A DNA stretch of 51,758 nt from assembly GCF_030411955.1 (NCBI RefSeq), contig NZ_JASNRA010000009.1, positions 157,960 through 209,717 on the forward strand, given 5' to 3'. The notes beneath the pieces were generated by a model that had not been told where the DNA came from, did not search any database, and was given only the letters and a program-made list of their open reading frames with translations. A program made the position numbers and the translations under genes. The stretch comes from Massilia sp. YIM B02443. GTDB lineage: Bacteria; Pseudomonadota; Gammaproteobacteria; Burkholderiales; Burkholderiaceae_D. Every line of letters starts with the position of its first letter. The stretch's first letter is position 1. Shown one piece after another: positions 25,046 through 34,154 of the stretch.

Positions 25046-28000
25046 TTATTTCAGTGCATCGCCCGACAGCAGGCCCTGCAGCGTGTTTTCGTCGAACTTC
25101 ATGCGCACCCGGGCGAACACGCCCTTGGCGGTGGCGTCGGCGCCGGCCAGGTCGCGCTCCTTGAAGCCCATGAAGTTGTAGCCGGCCGAGACCCACATGT
25201 TCTTCTGCAGCTGGTAGCCCGCTTCGACGCCGGCGGCGTACTGGCGCCCGCGCGTGTCGCGGTCGAGCAGCACCTGGGCGGTGGCGCCGATGTCCCAGTC
25301 TTCGTTGATCTCGTAGGTGGCGCGGCCGGCCACCAGGTGGCTGACGGTGCGGCTCGACAGGCCGCCCGAACGGTCCGTCGCCAGCTTGGCGGCGTAGCGT
25401 GCGCTCAGGATCGTGTCGCGGCGCGGCTGCCAGTTGGCGTTGACCGACACGGCGTGCACGGCACGTTTCAGGTCGGCGATACCATCGTCGCGCTCGAGCT
25501 TGTACTCGTACTTGGCCAGGCCGTTCACGCCGATCGACTCCAGCGCGCGGTAGGCGACGCCGCTTTGCAGCACTTCGGTCACGCGCATGGCGCGGGTCGA
25601 ATTCGAACGATTGGCGGCCAGGGTGTTCTTGCCAAGGAAGGTCCAGCTTTCGTCGATCTTGTACGCCAGGCCCAGGGTGCTCAGCACGCCGTCGCTGTCT
25701 TCGGCGTGGCGCAGTTCGAGGCGGGCGTTGCCGCTCCAGCGCGGGTGGCGGTTGACTTCGATGGCGCCGGTGACGGCGATCGCTTCGTTGGCGCTCGAGC
25801 CCGACAGCACTTTCACGCGTTCGAGGCTGGTGTTGGCGCGCACGCCCTGGCCCAGGGTCCACAGGTTGCGCAGGCCGAGGGCTGCCTCGGCCTGGCGCTC
25901 GCCGGTAATCGATCCAGCCGGGGAGGTGCCGCCGGCGCGGTATTCGGAGAACACGCGGCCGTCCTGCATGTAGTCGGTGTCGACGCCGATCACGGTGGCC
26001 TGGCGTTCCTGGCCCTGGTTCAGGGCGTAGGTCGAGCCCAGGCTGCTGATCAGCTCATGGCGGCCATAGATGCGGCTGCCGCCGGCGAAGCGGTAGTCGC
26101 CGCCCAGCGCCAGCATGCGGCGGCCGCTGTCCTTGACGTCCTGCTCGGCTTCGACGAACACGCCGGCCTGCGGCAGGCCCGGGATCTGCATCGCGACCTT
26201 GGCGCGCACGCTGGTCAGGTCCGGGTTGGCCAGCACGACGGGGTTGCCATTGACTTCACCAGCCTGCTCCCTGGCGTGGCGCACGCCGGCTTCCACCTGG
26301 ATGCCGTTGGCGAAGGTGTAGCCGCCGAACACTTGCACACCGTTACGCTTGGCATCGGTGGCCAGGTCGGCCGTGTGCAGCGCTTCCAGGCCAGCGCTGG
26401 TGCGCTCGTCGAAGCGGTAGCGCACGCGGGCGCCGCCTTCGGTGCGGCCTTTCGGCAGGGTGCTCGACTGGTTGTCGAACCCGGCGTCGGCGCGGCCGAA
26501 GTAGGCGTGGCTTTCCAGGGCGCCATCGTTGCGGGTGGCGTCGATGCGGGCGGCGCGGCCGGTCTTTTCCAGCCTTTCCATCTGCGCCGCTTCCACGATC
26601 ACGACCGTCTTCTCGTCCGGCTTGACGGTGGCGTTGATGCTGGCCAGGCGGCTCAGGGCGGCCGGGTTGCGGTCTTCGACCACGGCGGCGCCGACTTCGA
26701 CGGCCTCGTTGATCTTGTACTGGGCGGCGGCGCCGCCGACCCAGAAGCGCGGGCTGCCCTGGTCGACTTCATAGCTGATGCGCAGGCTGACCGGGTTCAG
26801 GTCCGGGTCCAGGCTGGCCACCGGAGCGCGCAGCAGGATGCGGCCGGTGAGCGGCTCGATGTCGTAGTCGACGTAGCGCACCAGGGCGCGGCGCGACAGC
26901 ATCAGGCCGGTCTGGTTGCGGTCGCGCACGACGATTTCGACGCGCTCGCTGTTGATGACCATCATGCCGCCACCGGTGAGGAAGGGGCCCGAGGTGCCGT
27001 TGGCGGCGATTTCTTCCACCATCTGGCGCGTGCTGTCGTAGCTCAGGAACGACTCGAAGGTCAGGCCGCCAATGTCGGCGTGCTGGCGCAGGCCGGTCAG
27101 GTTGCGGGTGTAGGCGCCCAGGTTGCGCGCCGGGGTGGCCGACGGCGGCACGAAATCGCCGTACATGACCCACGAACGGTCGCGCTCGGCGCGCACGAAC
27201 AGGCGGCTGGTCGACTGCGCCTCGAAGCCGCGGCGCGATTCGTCGCCGTAGGTCGGGTAGTAGGCCAGCGGGTCGATGTCGCGGAACAGTTTCGGTTCGG
27301 TGTCCTTGTCCGAGTCGTACGCCATGGTGAGCAGGGTGTTGTCGCCGACCTGGCCCTTGGCGAACATGGCGGCGCGGGCGCCGGTGGCCAGGCCCTGCTT
27401 GTCGTCGCTCTCGGCCATCTGGCGCAGGCGGTCTTCGAAACCGTCGAAGTCGCGGCGCGGATTGGCGGTGTTGCCGCGCGCACGGTTGAAGCTCACCGCG
27501 CCTTCGATCACGCCGGCGGCCACCAGCGGACGCAGGTCGGGCACGAAGCGCAGCACGCTGTCGGCCTTCAGGTCGCCGCTGGCGGCGTGCAGGCGTGCCT
27601 CGGCAGACTGGGCCGGGGCGCGCAGGGCGAATTCGCCATTGCCGCCTTCGATGAACACCTGCAGGCCCGGCTCGCGCGGATCCAGGTCGGCCTGGTCCCA
27701 TTCGCCGGCAGTCGCGTCCAGGGTGACGGCGGTACGCTCGGCAACCGGCACGCCATGCGCGTCTTCCAGCTTGACCCGGACCATGACCTTGCGCTGGCCG
27801 TCGGCCGGCGCGGTTTCGCTTTGCGGGCTCACCTGCAGGCGCGCCAGGGCGCCCGGGGCGATGACGGTGATGCTGGCGTTGCCGCGGGCGTTGCCGAAGG
27901 CGTCGCGCTGGGCGACTTCCAGGGTGTTGCGGCCCGGCTTGAGGGTGACGCCGACGAAGTCGCGCACTTCCAGCTGGCGCTCGGCCACCACGGCGCTCTG

Positions 28001-29992
28001 GCCGATGTTCTTGTCCGACACCGGCTCGCCGTTGACGCTCAGCGTCACGCTCGATTCGGCCGTGCCTTTGACGCGCACGGTGGCCTGGGTCGAGGCCAGC
28101 ACGGCGCCATCGGCCAGGTCGACGAAGCCGAGGCTGTTGTCCATCGCGGCCAGGTCGGCCTTGGCGGCGGCTTGCGGCGCCTCCGGGGCCGAGGTACCGA
28201 ACTCGGCGGCAGCCCTGGCGGCTGCGCGCAGGGCCTCGGCGCGGGCGGCGATGGTCTCGTTGATGGCGGCGCTGCAGCCGGCGATGGCGAAGTCGGCCTT
28301 GGCCAGTTCGCCGTCCTTGAGGTCGACGAAGCGGCTGCCGGCGTCGCCGGCGTTGCGGTTCGACAGGATCGCCAGCTGGCTGCCTGCCGGCAGGGTGTTG
28401 GCGTCGACCTTGGCCACGTGGGACCGCGGCGAGACGTCGCTGAAGCTGTAGCGGCCGTCGGCATCGGTCTGCGAGAAGCTGCCGTCTTCGAGCCAGACGC
28501 GCACGTCCGGCACGCCCATTTCACCCTTGTCGCGCAGGCCGTTGGCGTTGCAGTCGGCAAAGATGTTGCCAATGATATAGCCCTTTTCGCTGAACACGCC
28601 GGCCGAGACTTTCACCTTGGCGGCGGCCACGGCGCTGGTGAAGGCCAGCGGCGCGGCGCTGCTGGCCTGGGCGCGGTTGATGCCGTCGCCCTGCAGCGCG
28701 CCGGCGCCGATGCGCACGCGGTAGCGCAGCACGTTGACGCCCTTGGCGGCGACGCGGCCGACCGGCACGCGCAGCACCGGGCCGCGGTTCTCGAACCCAC
28801 CCACCGGCGCGCCGTCCAGGCGCATGGTGCCCGGCACCAGGCTGAAGCCGGCCGGCAGGGTGTCTTCGACCTGCACGCCGACCAGCTCCTGCTCGGCGGT
28901 GTTGTGGACGCGGATGGTGTAGTCGAGCACGTCGCCGACTTCGACCTGGGCGCGCGAGGCGTTCTTTTCCAGGTACAGGGTGCCCGGGATCGGGTCGAGC
29001 GGGACGTCGATGGTGACCACGCCGCTGGCTTCGCTGACAGTGAAGTCGCCGCCGTAGGAGCCATACAGATTGGTTTCGCGGCTGGCCGGCAGGTCGCCCG
29101 GCTTGACCTTGGACGGGAAGCCGTAGTTGGTGGTCGGGATCACCACCAGGCGGTACAGGCTGGGGGCGACCAGCGGGAAGTGGTACATGCCGCCCGGGTC
29201 GGTGATGTCGGTGCTCGGCATGCGGGTCACGCCGTCGACGTTGAACACGACCGCCGGGCCGCCCGGGTTGCCGCCATTGCCGGCGCCGGTGACGTCGATC
29301 AGGGTCACGGTGGCGCCGGGGATCGGCTGGTTGGTGGCGCTGTCGTAGACGATGCCGATCGGGTCGACCAGCACGGTGGTCGAGATCGGGCCGCTGCCGC
29401 AGCCGTTGATGGCGGCGGTCAGGACGTCGTTGGGAAGCACTTCGACCTTGCCATTGCCGCTGCCCAGGCTGGCGGCGCTGCTGGTGGTGGTGCTAGTGCG
29501 GACGATATTGGGTTTGCCTTCGGTGTCCTCTGCATCCATGGCAGCTTGCTCGGCTGCTGCGGCGGCCGCGGCAGCGGCTTGCACCGCGCGGCGGTCTTCA
29601 GCGGTCGCGCTGATGCGGAAGGTGCCGGTGTCCATGCCGGTTTCGGTGGCGGTGTACTGCTCGCTGTCGCCGGTCATCTTCGAGGTGATCGACACGCTGA
29701 TGTTTTCGACGGCGCTCGGGTTGACGGCGCATTCGGCGGCTTCGATCTGCACGTACAGGTCGCCGCTGGTGCGCACCGCGCGCGCCACGCTGCTGAACGA
29801 CGCGCTGGTGTAGTAGGTGATGGTGTCGCGCTGGGTGGCGCGGACAGTGTTCGATTGCACGGTGGCGCTGGCGCCGGCCGGGTTGGCGAAGCTGGCGCTG
29901 GCCTGGTTGACGATGGCGGCTCCCGCGTTCAGGGACAGCAGCGCGACGGCGCTGATCAGGAACTGGATGACGTGTCGGAAGAGAGAGGTCAT
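25046..29992 (-). CDS. Giant surface protein: DUF11 and SdrD-B modules with predicted outer-membrane barrel
   Basis: A 1648-residue exported protein. The signal peptide (about 1-26) is followed by a beta-rich N-terminal module starting AIVNQASASFANPAGASATV, similar in wording to the start of the 439-residue neighbour. A carboxypeptidase-like/CNA-B-like segment (about 215-330) and a DUF11 domain (about 345-440) come next. An SdrD-B module with GNIFADCNANGLRDKGE (about 475-540), further Ig-like modules (about 620-800) and a C-terminal half (about 950-1648) rich in alternating aromatic/polar strands follow. That half contains many YRFD-, YELN- and VSAGYNF-type stretches, as in outer-membrane barrels, though the last residue is not aromatic. 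I infer a barrel-anchored adhesin or scaffold. It sits between two other secreted proteins of the same operon. The ribosome site is weak. Confidence 0.72.
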   Translation of the reverse strand: MTSLFRHVIQFLISAVALLSLNAGAAIVNQASASFANPAGASATVQSNTVRATQRDTITYYTSASFSSVARAVRTSGDLYVQIEAAECAVNPSAVENISVSITSKMTGDSEQYTATETGMDTGTFRISATAEDRRAVQAAAAAAAAAEQAAMDAEDTEGKPNIVRTSTTTSSAASLGSGNGKVEVLPNDVLTAAINGCGSGPISTTVLVDPIGIVYDSATNQPIPGATVTLIDVTGAGNGGNPGGPAVVFNVDGVTRMPSTDITDPGGMYHFPLVAPSLYRLVVIPTTNYGFPSKVKPGDLPASRETNLYGSYGGDFTVSEASGVVTIDVPLDPIPGTLYLEKNASRAQVEVGDVLDYTIRVHNTAEQELVGVQVEDTLPAGFSLVPGTMRLDGAPVGGFENRGPVLRVPVGRVAAKGVNVLRYRVRIGAGALQGDGINRAQASSAAPLAFTSAVAAAKVKVSAGVFSEKGYIIGNIFADCNANGLRDKGEMGVPDVRVWLEDGSFSQTDADGRYSFSDVSPRSHVAKVDANTLPAGSQLAILSNRNAGDAGSRFVDLKDGELAKADFAIAGCSAAINETIAARAEALRAAARAAAEFGTSAPEAPQAAAKADLAAMDNSLGFVDLADGAVLASTQATVRVKGTAESSVTLSVNGEPVSDKNIGQSAVVAERQLEVRDFVGVTLKPGRNTLEVAQRDAFGNARGNASITVIAPGALARLQVSPQSETAPADGQRKVMVRVKLEDAHGVPVAERTAVTLDATAGEWDQADLDPREPGLQVFIEGGNGEFALRAPAQSAEARLHAASGDLKADSVLRFVPDLRPLVAAGVIEGAVSFNRARGNTANPRRDFDGFEDRLRQMAESDDKQGLATGARAAMFAKGQVGDNTLLTMAYDSDKDTEPKLFRDIDPLAYYPTYGDESRRGFEAQSTSRLFVRAERDRSWVMYGDFVPPSATPARNLGAYTRNLTGLRQHADIGGLTFESFLSYDSTRQMVEEIAANGTSGPFLTGGGMMVINSERVEIVVRDRNQTGLMLSRRALVRYVDYDIEPLTGRILLRAPVASLDPDLNPVSLRISYEVDQGSPRFWVGGAAAQYKINEAVEVGAAVVEDRNPAALSRLASINATVKPDEKTVVIVEAAQMERLEKTGRAARIDATRNDGALESHAYFGRADAGFDNQSSTLPKGRTEGGARVRYRFDERTSAGLEALHTADLATDAKRNGVQVFGGYTFANGIQVEAGVRHAREQAGEVNGNPVVLANPDLTSVRAKVAMQIPGLPQAGVFVEAEQDVKDSGRRMLALGGDYRFAGGSRIYGRHELISSLGSTYALNQGQERQATVIGVDTDYMQDGRVFSEYRAGGTSPAGSITGERQAEAALGLRNLWTLGQGVRANTSLERVKVLSGSSANEAIAVTGAIEVNRHPRWSGNARLELRHAEDSDGVLSTLGLAYKIDESWTFLGKNTLAANRSNSTRAMRVTEVLQSGVAYRALESIGVNGLAKYEYKLERDDGIADLKRAVHAVSVNANWQPRRDTILSARYAAKLATDRSGGLSSRTVSHLVAGRATYEINEDWDIGATAQVLLDRDTRGRQYAAGVEAGYQLQKNMWVSAGYNFMGFKERDLAGADATAKGVFARVRMKFDENTLQGLLSGDALK

Positions 29993-30092
29993 GGTGCGCG
30001 GGAGTCTTCGTTGGTATTCGGGGCCGCGCCCGCCTGTGGCGGGCGCGGACTTCGTGCTGCTTGGGTGTTGCTACTGCGTGATTACTGCGTGA

Positions 30093-31412
30093 TTACGGGT
30101 TGATCTTCACGCCGAACTGCATCGTGTTCGACTGGCCCGGATTCAGGGCGCCGACGTTGGCGCTGACCGAACCGACCAGGCCGTTCAGCGGGGCCAGCAC
30201 GCTGCCCAGCAGGGTCGAGGCGGCGGCGGCGTCGTGGTACACGGTGTTGGCCGGGATGTTGTCGGTCATGACCACCGCGGTGATCTGGGTCGCGCCTTTG
30301 TTGGTGGCGGTGATGCGGTAGCGGATGCACGCGCCCGGCACGGCGCCGCCCGTGATCGGGTCCTTGGTGAAGGCGCCTTCGATGGCGCCGTTGCAGTCGG
30401 CGTCGAGCGCCTGTTCCTTGACCAGTTCCAGCAGCGAGTTGGCGGCGGCGATGGTGACCGCTTCGCGGATCTTGTCGGTGACGCCGGTGGTGCCCGAGAT
30501 GGCGCGGAAGTAGATGTCGGTGGTGCCCACGGTGGCGCCGGCCGACGGGGTGACTTCGGCGTAGATCACCGGATGCGCGCCGGCGGCCACGGTGGCGGCG
30601 GTAATCACCTGGTTGTTGGCGTCCTTGAACACCACGGTCCAGCCTTCCGGCAGGGTCTGGGCGCCGAAGCTGCCGTCGGTGCTGGCCTGCAGGTTGAAGG
30701 TGTCCTGGGTGCCGCCGTTGTTGCTCAGGTACAGGGTGAAGCGGGTCATGGTGCCGGCCGTGGTGGTCTTGTTCTCCAGCGCGGCGCCGCCGTCGACGTA
30801 GGCGCCGTAGCCCAGGGCCGTCGAGCCGAAGCCGTTGGCGGTCATGTCGAGCGCGGCGCCGGCGGCGACGGTGGTGTTGTCGATGGCGGTCTGCGAGACG
30901 GTGTTGGCGAACACGCTGGCGGCCTTGACGGTCAGGGCGTTGGTGGCGCCGGTGGCGGCGCCGGCCGGCAGGGTGGCGACGGCCACGAATTTATAGGTGC
31001 CGCCCACGGCCACGCTCGGGGTCACGGTGATGGCGGGCGCGCCGTCGTCGGCGATACCGTCGCCGTTGGTGTCCGGGAAGAACTGCACATTGGCCATCTG
31101 GAACACGCCGGCGTTGGTCTGCGACAGGGTGAAGCTGTCGGCGGCGTTGCTGTTGTTGGTGATGGTGTGCGGGTACGAGACGGTGGCGCCGGCGGCGCCG
31201 CTCTTGCTGGTGCCGGCCGACAGGCTCAGGCTGGCGACCTGCTGCACGGTGGTGACCACGGTATTCGATTCGACGGTCTTCACACCGGTCGAGTCCGAAT
31301 AGGTGGCGCTGGCCTTGTTGATGATCTGGGTGCCGGCGGCGGTGGCGGCGTAGGCGCCGTTGGCGGTTGCCATGATGGCGACGGCAGCGACGAGAGTCAG
31401 GCGGGTTTTCAT
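30093..31412 (-). CDS. Secreted beta-rich repeat protein, DUF11-like, 439 residues
   Basis: An exported protein with a clear signal peptide (cleavage after GAYAA). The mature start, GTQIINKASATYSDSTG, parallels the mature start of the barrel protein. Several Ig-like beta modules rich in Thr/Ala/Val follow, one with a calcium-binding-like FFPDTNGDGIADDGAP loop (about 112-127). A DUF11-like end reads RYRITATNKGATQITAVVMTDNIP. There is no transmembrane anchor. AAGGA lies a few bases before the ATG. It is separated by 100 bp from the barrel gene and by 146 bp from the small DUF11 gene, so it may have its own promoter. A structural, possibly abundant, surface subunit is plausible but unproven. Confidence 0.72.
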   Translation of the reverse strand: MKTRLTLVAAVAIMATANGAYAATAAGTQIINKASATYSDSTGVKTVESNTVVTTVQQVASLSLSAGTSKSGAAGATVSYPHTITNNSNAADSFTLSQTNAGVFQMANVQFFPDTNGDGIADDGAPAITVTPSVAVGGTYKFVAVATLPAGAATGATNALTVKAASVFANTVSQTAIDNTTVAAGAALDMTANGFGSTALGYGAYVDGGAALENKTTTAGTMTRFTLYLSNNGGTQDTFNLQASTDGSFGAQTLPEGWTVVFKDANNQVITAATVAAGAHPVIYAEVTPSAGATVGTTDIYFRAISGTTGVTDKIREAVTIAAANSLLELVKEQALDADCNGAIEGAFTKDPITGGAVPGACIRYRITATNKGATQITAVVMTDNIPANTVYHDAAAASTLLGSVLAPLNGLVGSVSANVGALNPGQSNTMQFGVKINP

Positions 31413-31527
31413 GGTGCGGGTCCTTCGAAAAGGGAGTGGTTAATTATTAAAAACTTCAGGTTTTGCACGTACGACGGGCGTGACGGGGCCCGCGCTGGAC
31501 GCGCCATCAAAAAAGAACTGCGGAAAC

Positions 31528-31546
31528 AGCGGCTAAAGAAGCCGCT
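31528..31546 (-). terminator. Hairpin between the small DUF11 gene and the 439-residue gene
   Basis: Minus strand AGCGGCT-TCTTT-AGCCGCT begins 12 bp after the small gene's stop. A broken T-tract (TTT, then TTTTTT about 15 nt later) follows. It could act as a partial terminator that sets lower expression of downstream genes. Confidence 0.5.
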
Positions 31547-31558
31547 TCTGACGGAAGG

Positions 31559-32056
31559 TCAGGAGCGGGCGCCGGCCACGCGCATGCGCGAGGTCACGGT
31601 CGCGGCCTGGCCGGGCGCCAGGTCGCCCAGTTCCCAGCGCAGGAACCGGTATTCGGCAGGCGGAACCGTCTCGATGACGCGCTTGCCGGCGCGCGTGACT
31701 TCGCGCGTCAGGGGAATCTGGGAAAACTGCTTGCCGTCGAGGCTGGCCTTGATCGCCTTCGGGGCGGCGCTGCCGTCGAGGTAGGCCATCGCGCCTTCCG
31801 GCACCGGCAGGGTGGCGGCGACCGCCTTGGCCGGCAGCTTGCCGTTGTTCTGGTACGTCACCTGGTATTCGATGGTGTCGCCCGGGTTGGCGACGGTGGC
31901 AGGGACCAGCTTTTCGGCGCCGTCCTTGGTGGCGGCCACCACCTGGAAGGCCTGCAGGCGCACATCGACCGGCTGGACGGCATCGGCGGCGAAGGCACGC
32001 GTGCCGGCCAGGACGATGAAGAAGAACATGAAGATATTCAGGACACGGGTGAACAT
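31559..32056 (-). CDS. Small secreted DUF11-like protein
   Basis: A 165-residue exported protein. The signal peptide (hydrophobic about 5-20, cleavage after TRAFA) is followed by one Ig-like domain. Key stretches are VANPGDTIEYQVTYQNNG, where the Asn-Gly turn is diagnostic of DUF11, and the closing LGDLAPGQAATVTSRMRV. The ATG at 32056 is preceded by AGAAAGG; an upstream in-frame ATG at 32098 would bury the signal peptide. It is the first gene of the DUF11 set and is transcribed away from the chemoreceptor operon. Its small size suggests a subunit or chaperone-like partner of the larger DUF11 proteins. Confidence 0.75.
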   Translation of the reverse strand: MFTRVLNIFMFFFIVLAGTRAFAADAVQPVDVRLQAFQVVAATKDGAEKLVPATVANPGDTIEYQVTYQNNGKLPAKAVAATLPVPEGAMAYLDGSAAPKAIKASLDGKQFSQIPLTREVTRAGKRVIETVPPAEYRFLRWELGDLAPGQAATVTSRMRVAGARS

Positions 32057-32436
32057 GGAATGCCTTTCTTGCGAGCGGTGGTTCGGAGGGGTCATCATGG
32101 TGTTTCGGATTTGCTGAATTAGTTGATGGATCGCATTTTATCGAATTTGCGGAGTTTCTCAAGAAAAATCTTTCACTTCTACTGTTTTTCTTTTTGCCGG
32201 GAAACATCACAGCAGATTGCTATCGTTGATACAGCGCCAATTGACGGCTTGTATAGCTGAATCGAGCGCTGACAGATTGATCACTGTTGTCTAAGGACAA
32301 CAGCATAAGCAGAAGTCATACCTTTCGACTTTGCCGGATTTACTGTTTGCCGGTTTTGCGGCATCATCTGTTCTGAATTTGAAATCGACGTCGGCACCGC
32401 GTCCTGGCGCCGCAACCTCCACCTCACATCGGACAT
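32057..32436. other. 380-bp divergent promoter region, DUF11 operon / chemoreceptor operon
   Basis: AT-richer than its surroundings. It contains a perfect 20-bp hairpin (32284-32303), two TTGCCGG copies 16 bp apart (32331 and 32347) around TTTACTGTTT, and a TACTGTTT at about 32180. No small ORF with a ribosome site is convincing. Promoters for both operons must lie here, but neither has consensus boxes. Confidence 0.5.
32284..32303. promoter_or_regulatory. Perfect palindrome CTGTTGTC-TAAG-GACAACAG
   Basis: An 8-bp stem with a 4-nt loop lies 134 bp before the receptor gene and about 230 bp before the DUF11 genes. No T-run follows, so it is more likely an operator than a terminator. Confidence 0.5.
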
Positions 32437-34134
32437 ATGGAAACGATCTATCTGGAATCGGGCAGCGACCTGCAAGACCTGCGCGCCATCTACGCCGCGC
32501 TCGACAGCGCACAAGCCATCATTGAATTCGACCTGAACGGCAACATCCTGCGTGCCAACGACAACTTCCTGTCGGTGACCGGTTATACGGACGATGAATT
32601 GGCAGGCCGACATCACTCGATGTTTTGCGAGCGCGCCCTGATCGACTCGCCGGCGTATGCCCGTTTCTGGCAGGAGCTGGGCGCCGGCAAGGCCGAGCGC
32701 GCCGAATACAAGCGCATCGCCAAGGGCGGGCGCGAATTCTGGATCAATGCGTCCTATAACCCGGTGCGCGACGACAGCGGCCGCGTCTGCAAGATCATCA
32801 AGTTTGCCACCGACGTCACCTGCGAAAAAATGCGCGCCGCCGAAACCAGCGGCCTGGTGTCCGCCATCGGCAAGGCCCAGGCCGTGGTCGAGTTCGACAT
32901 GAACGGCATCGTGCTCGACGCCAACGCCAATTTCCTCGACCTGCTCGACTATGCGCTGGAAGACGTGCGCGGCGAACACCACCGCGTGTTCTGCGACGAC
33001 GAGTACGCCGCCAGCGCCGCCTACCGCCGCTTCTGGGGTAAGCTCAACCGTGGCGAATTCGACGCCGGCCGCTACAAGCGCCATGGCAACAACGGCAAGA
33101 CCGTGTGGATCCAGGCCACCTACAACCCGATCTTCGACGCCAACGGCAAGCCGTTCAAAGTGGTCAAGTTCGCCACCGACATCACCGAGCAGGTGATGCT
33201 GGAACAAGCCTCGGTCGAACGCGCCGAAGCCGAGCGGCGCAAAGTCGATTGCCTGCTGGAGCAAGTGGCGCGCGCCGCGCGCGGCGACCTGACCGGTGCA
33301 ATCGACACCTCGGGCGACGAGCCGCTGGATCAACTGGCGCGCGGCGTCATGAAGATGATCGGCGACCTGCGCGAAGTGATCGGCGACGCCGTCTCGGCCG
33401 CCGGCAAGCTGAACGACTCGTCGCGCACCATCGCCGACCGCTCCAACACCGTCGCCGCCAGCGCCCAGGCGCTGGGCGCCACGGTGGAACAGATGAACGC
33501 CTCGGTCGACGGCCTGACCGCCTCGATCAGCACCATCGCGCGCAGCACCCAGGACGCCAACGGCCTGGCGCAAGCCACCCGCAACGAAGCGGAAATCGGC
33601 GCCAAGGCGATCGCCCGCTCGATCGAAGCGATGGCGGCGATCAACCAGTCGTCCGAAGACATCGGCGAAATCGTGAAGGTGATCGGCGAGATCGCCGGCC
33701 AGACCAATATGCTGGCCTTCAACGCCGCGATCGAAGCGGCGCGCGCCGGCGAACACGGCCTCGGTTTCTCGGTCGTGGCCGACGAAGTGAGGAAGCTCGC
33801 GGAACGCTCGTCGCAGGCGACCAAGGAAATCTCGAAATTGATCAACGAATCGGTGCGCCGCGTGGCCCAGGGCAGCGAGATCTCGCGCCAGGCCAGCGAA
33901 GCGTTCGACCGCATCACCGCGGGCGTGGCCAAGACCTCGCTGGCGATCGCCGACATCACCACCAGCGCCAACGAGCAGTCTCTGACGGCCAAGGAAGTGG
34001 CGGCCGCGATCCTCTACATCGCCCAGGAAACCGAGCGTTCGGCCGGTTCGTGCGACAGCATCGCCCGTTCCACCGAAGGCCTGAACGAGCACGCCGAGCA
34101 CCTGAGCAGCACCGTGGCCCGCTTCGTGGTCTGA
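32437..34134 (+). CDS. Soluble PAS-PAS methyl-accepting protein, BdlA-like
   Basis: A 565-residue receptor without membrane helices. Two PAS domains (about 18-130 and 140-252) share the wording [11 protein letters not shown] / [12 protein letters not shown] and [12 protein letters not shown] / [12 protein letters not shown]. This matches BdlA of Pseudomonas aeruginosa and Aer-like redox sensors. A short HAMP-like linker (about 270-320) precedes the kinase-control coiled coil, with the conserved hairpin tip [23 protein letters not shown] near 425-447. The end STVARFVV lacks a CheR-docking pentapeptide. It probably senses redox state or small molecules in the cytoplasm. It starts an operon with cheR, cheD and a triple-CheW gene, 20 bp before cheR. 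Confidence 0.92.
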   Translation: METIYLESGSDLQDLRAIYAALDSAQAIIEFDLNGNILRANDNFLSVTGYTDDELAGRHHSMFCERALIDSPAYARFWQELGAGKAERAEYKRIAKGGREFWINASYNPVRDDSGRVCKIIKFATDVTCEKMRAAETSGLVSAIGKAQAVVEFDMNGIVLDANANFLDLLDYALEDVRGEHHRVFCDDEYAASAAYRRFWGKLNRGEFDAGRYKRHGNNGKTVWIQATYNPIFDANGKPFKVVKFATDITEQVMLEQASVERAEAERRKVDCLLEQVARAARGDLTGAIDTSGDEPLDQLARGVMKMIGDLREVIGDAVSAAGKLNDSSRTIADRSNTVAASAQALGATVEQMNASVDGLTASISTIARSTQDANGLAQATRNEAEIGAKAIARSIEAMAAINQSSEDIGEIVKVIGEIAGQTNMLAFNAAIEAARAGEHGLGFSVVADEVRKLAERSSQATKEISKLINESVRRVAQGSEISRQASEAFDRITAGVAKTSLAIADITTSANEQSLTAKEVAAAILYIAQETERSAGSCDSIARSTEGLNEHAEHLSSTVARFVV

Positions 34135-34154
34135 GACGGCAAGGAACCGGAAAC

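Noticed and set aside
25022..30103. 1693-codon open frame on the plus strand opposite the barrel protein gene
   Set aside because: Composition is Ala/Gly/His/Arg/Val low-complexity without domains. It is a mirror of the high-GC codon use of the true minus-strand gene, which has a signal peptide and recognisable modules.
32305..32340. FliA (sigma28) promoter for the chemotaxis-like operon
   Set aside because: TAAG and GCCGGATT elements are present, but the spacing does not match TAAA-N15-GCCGATAA.
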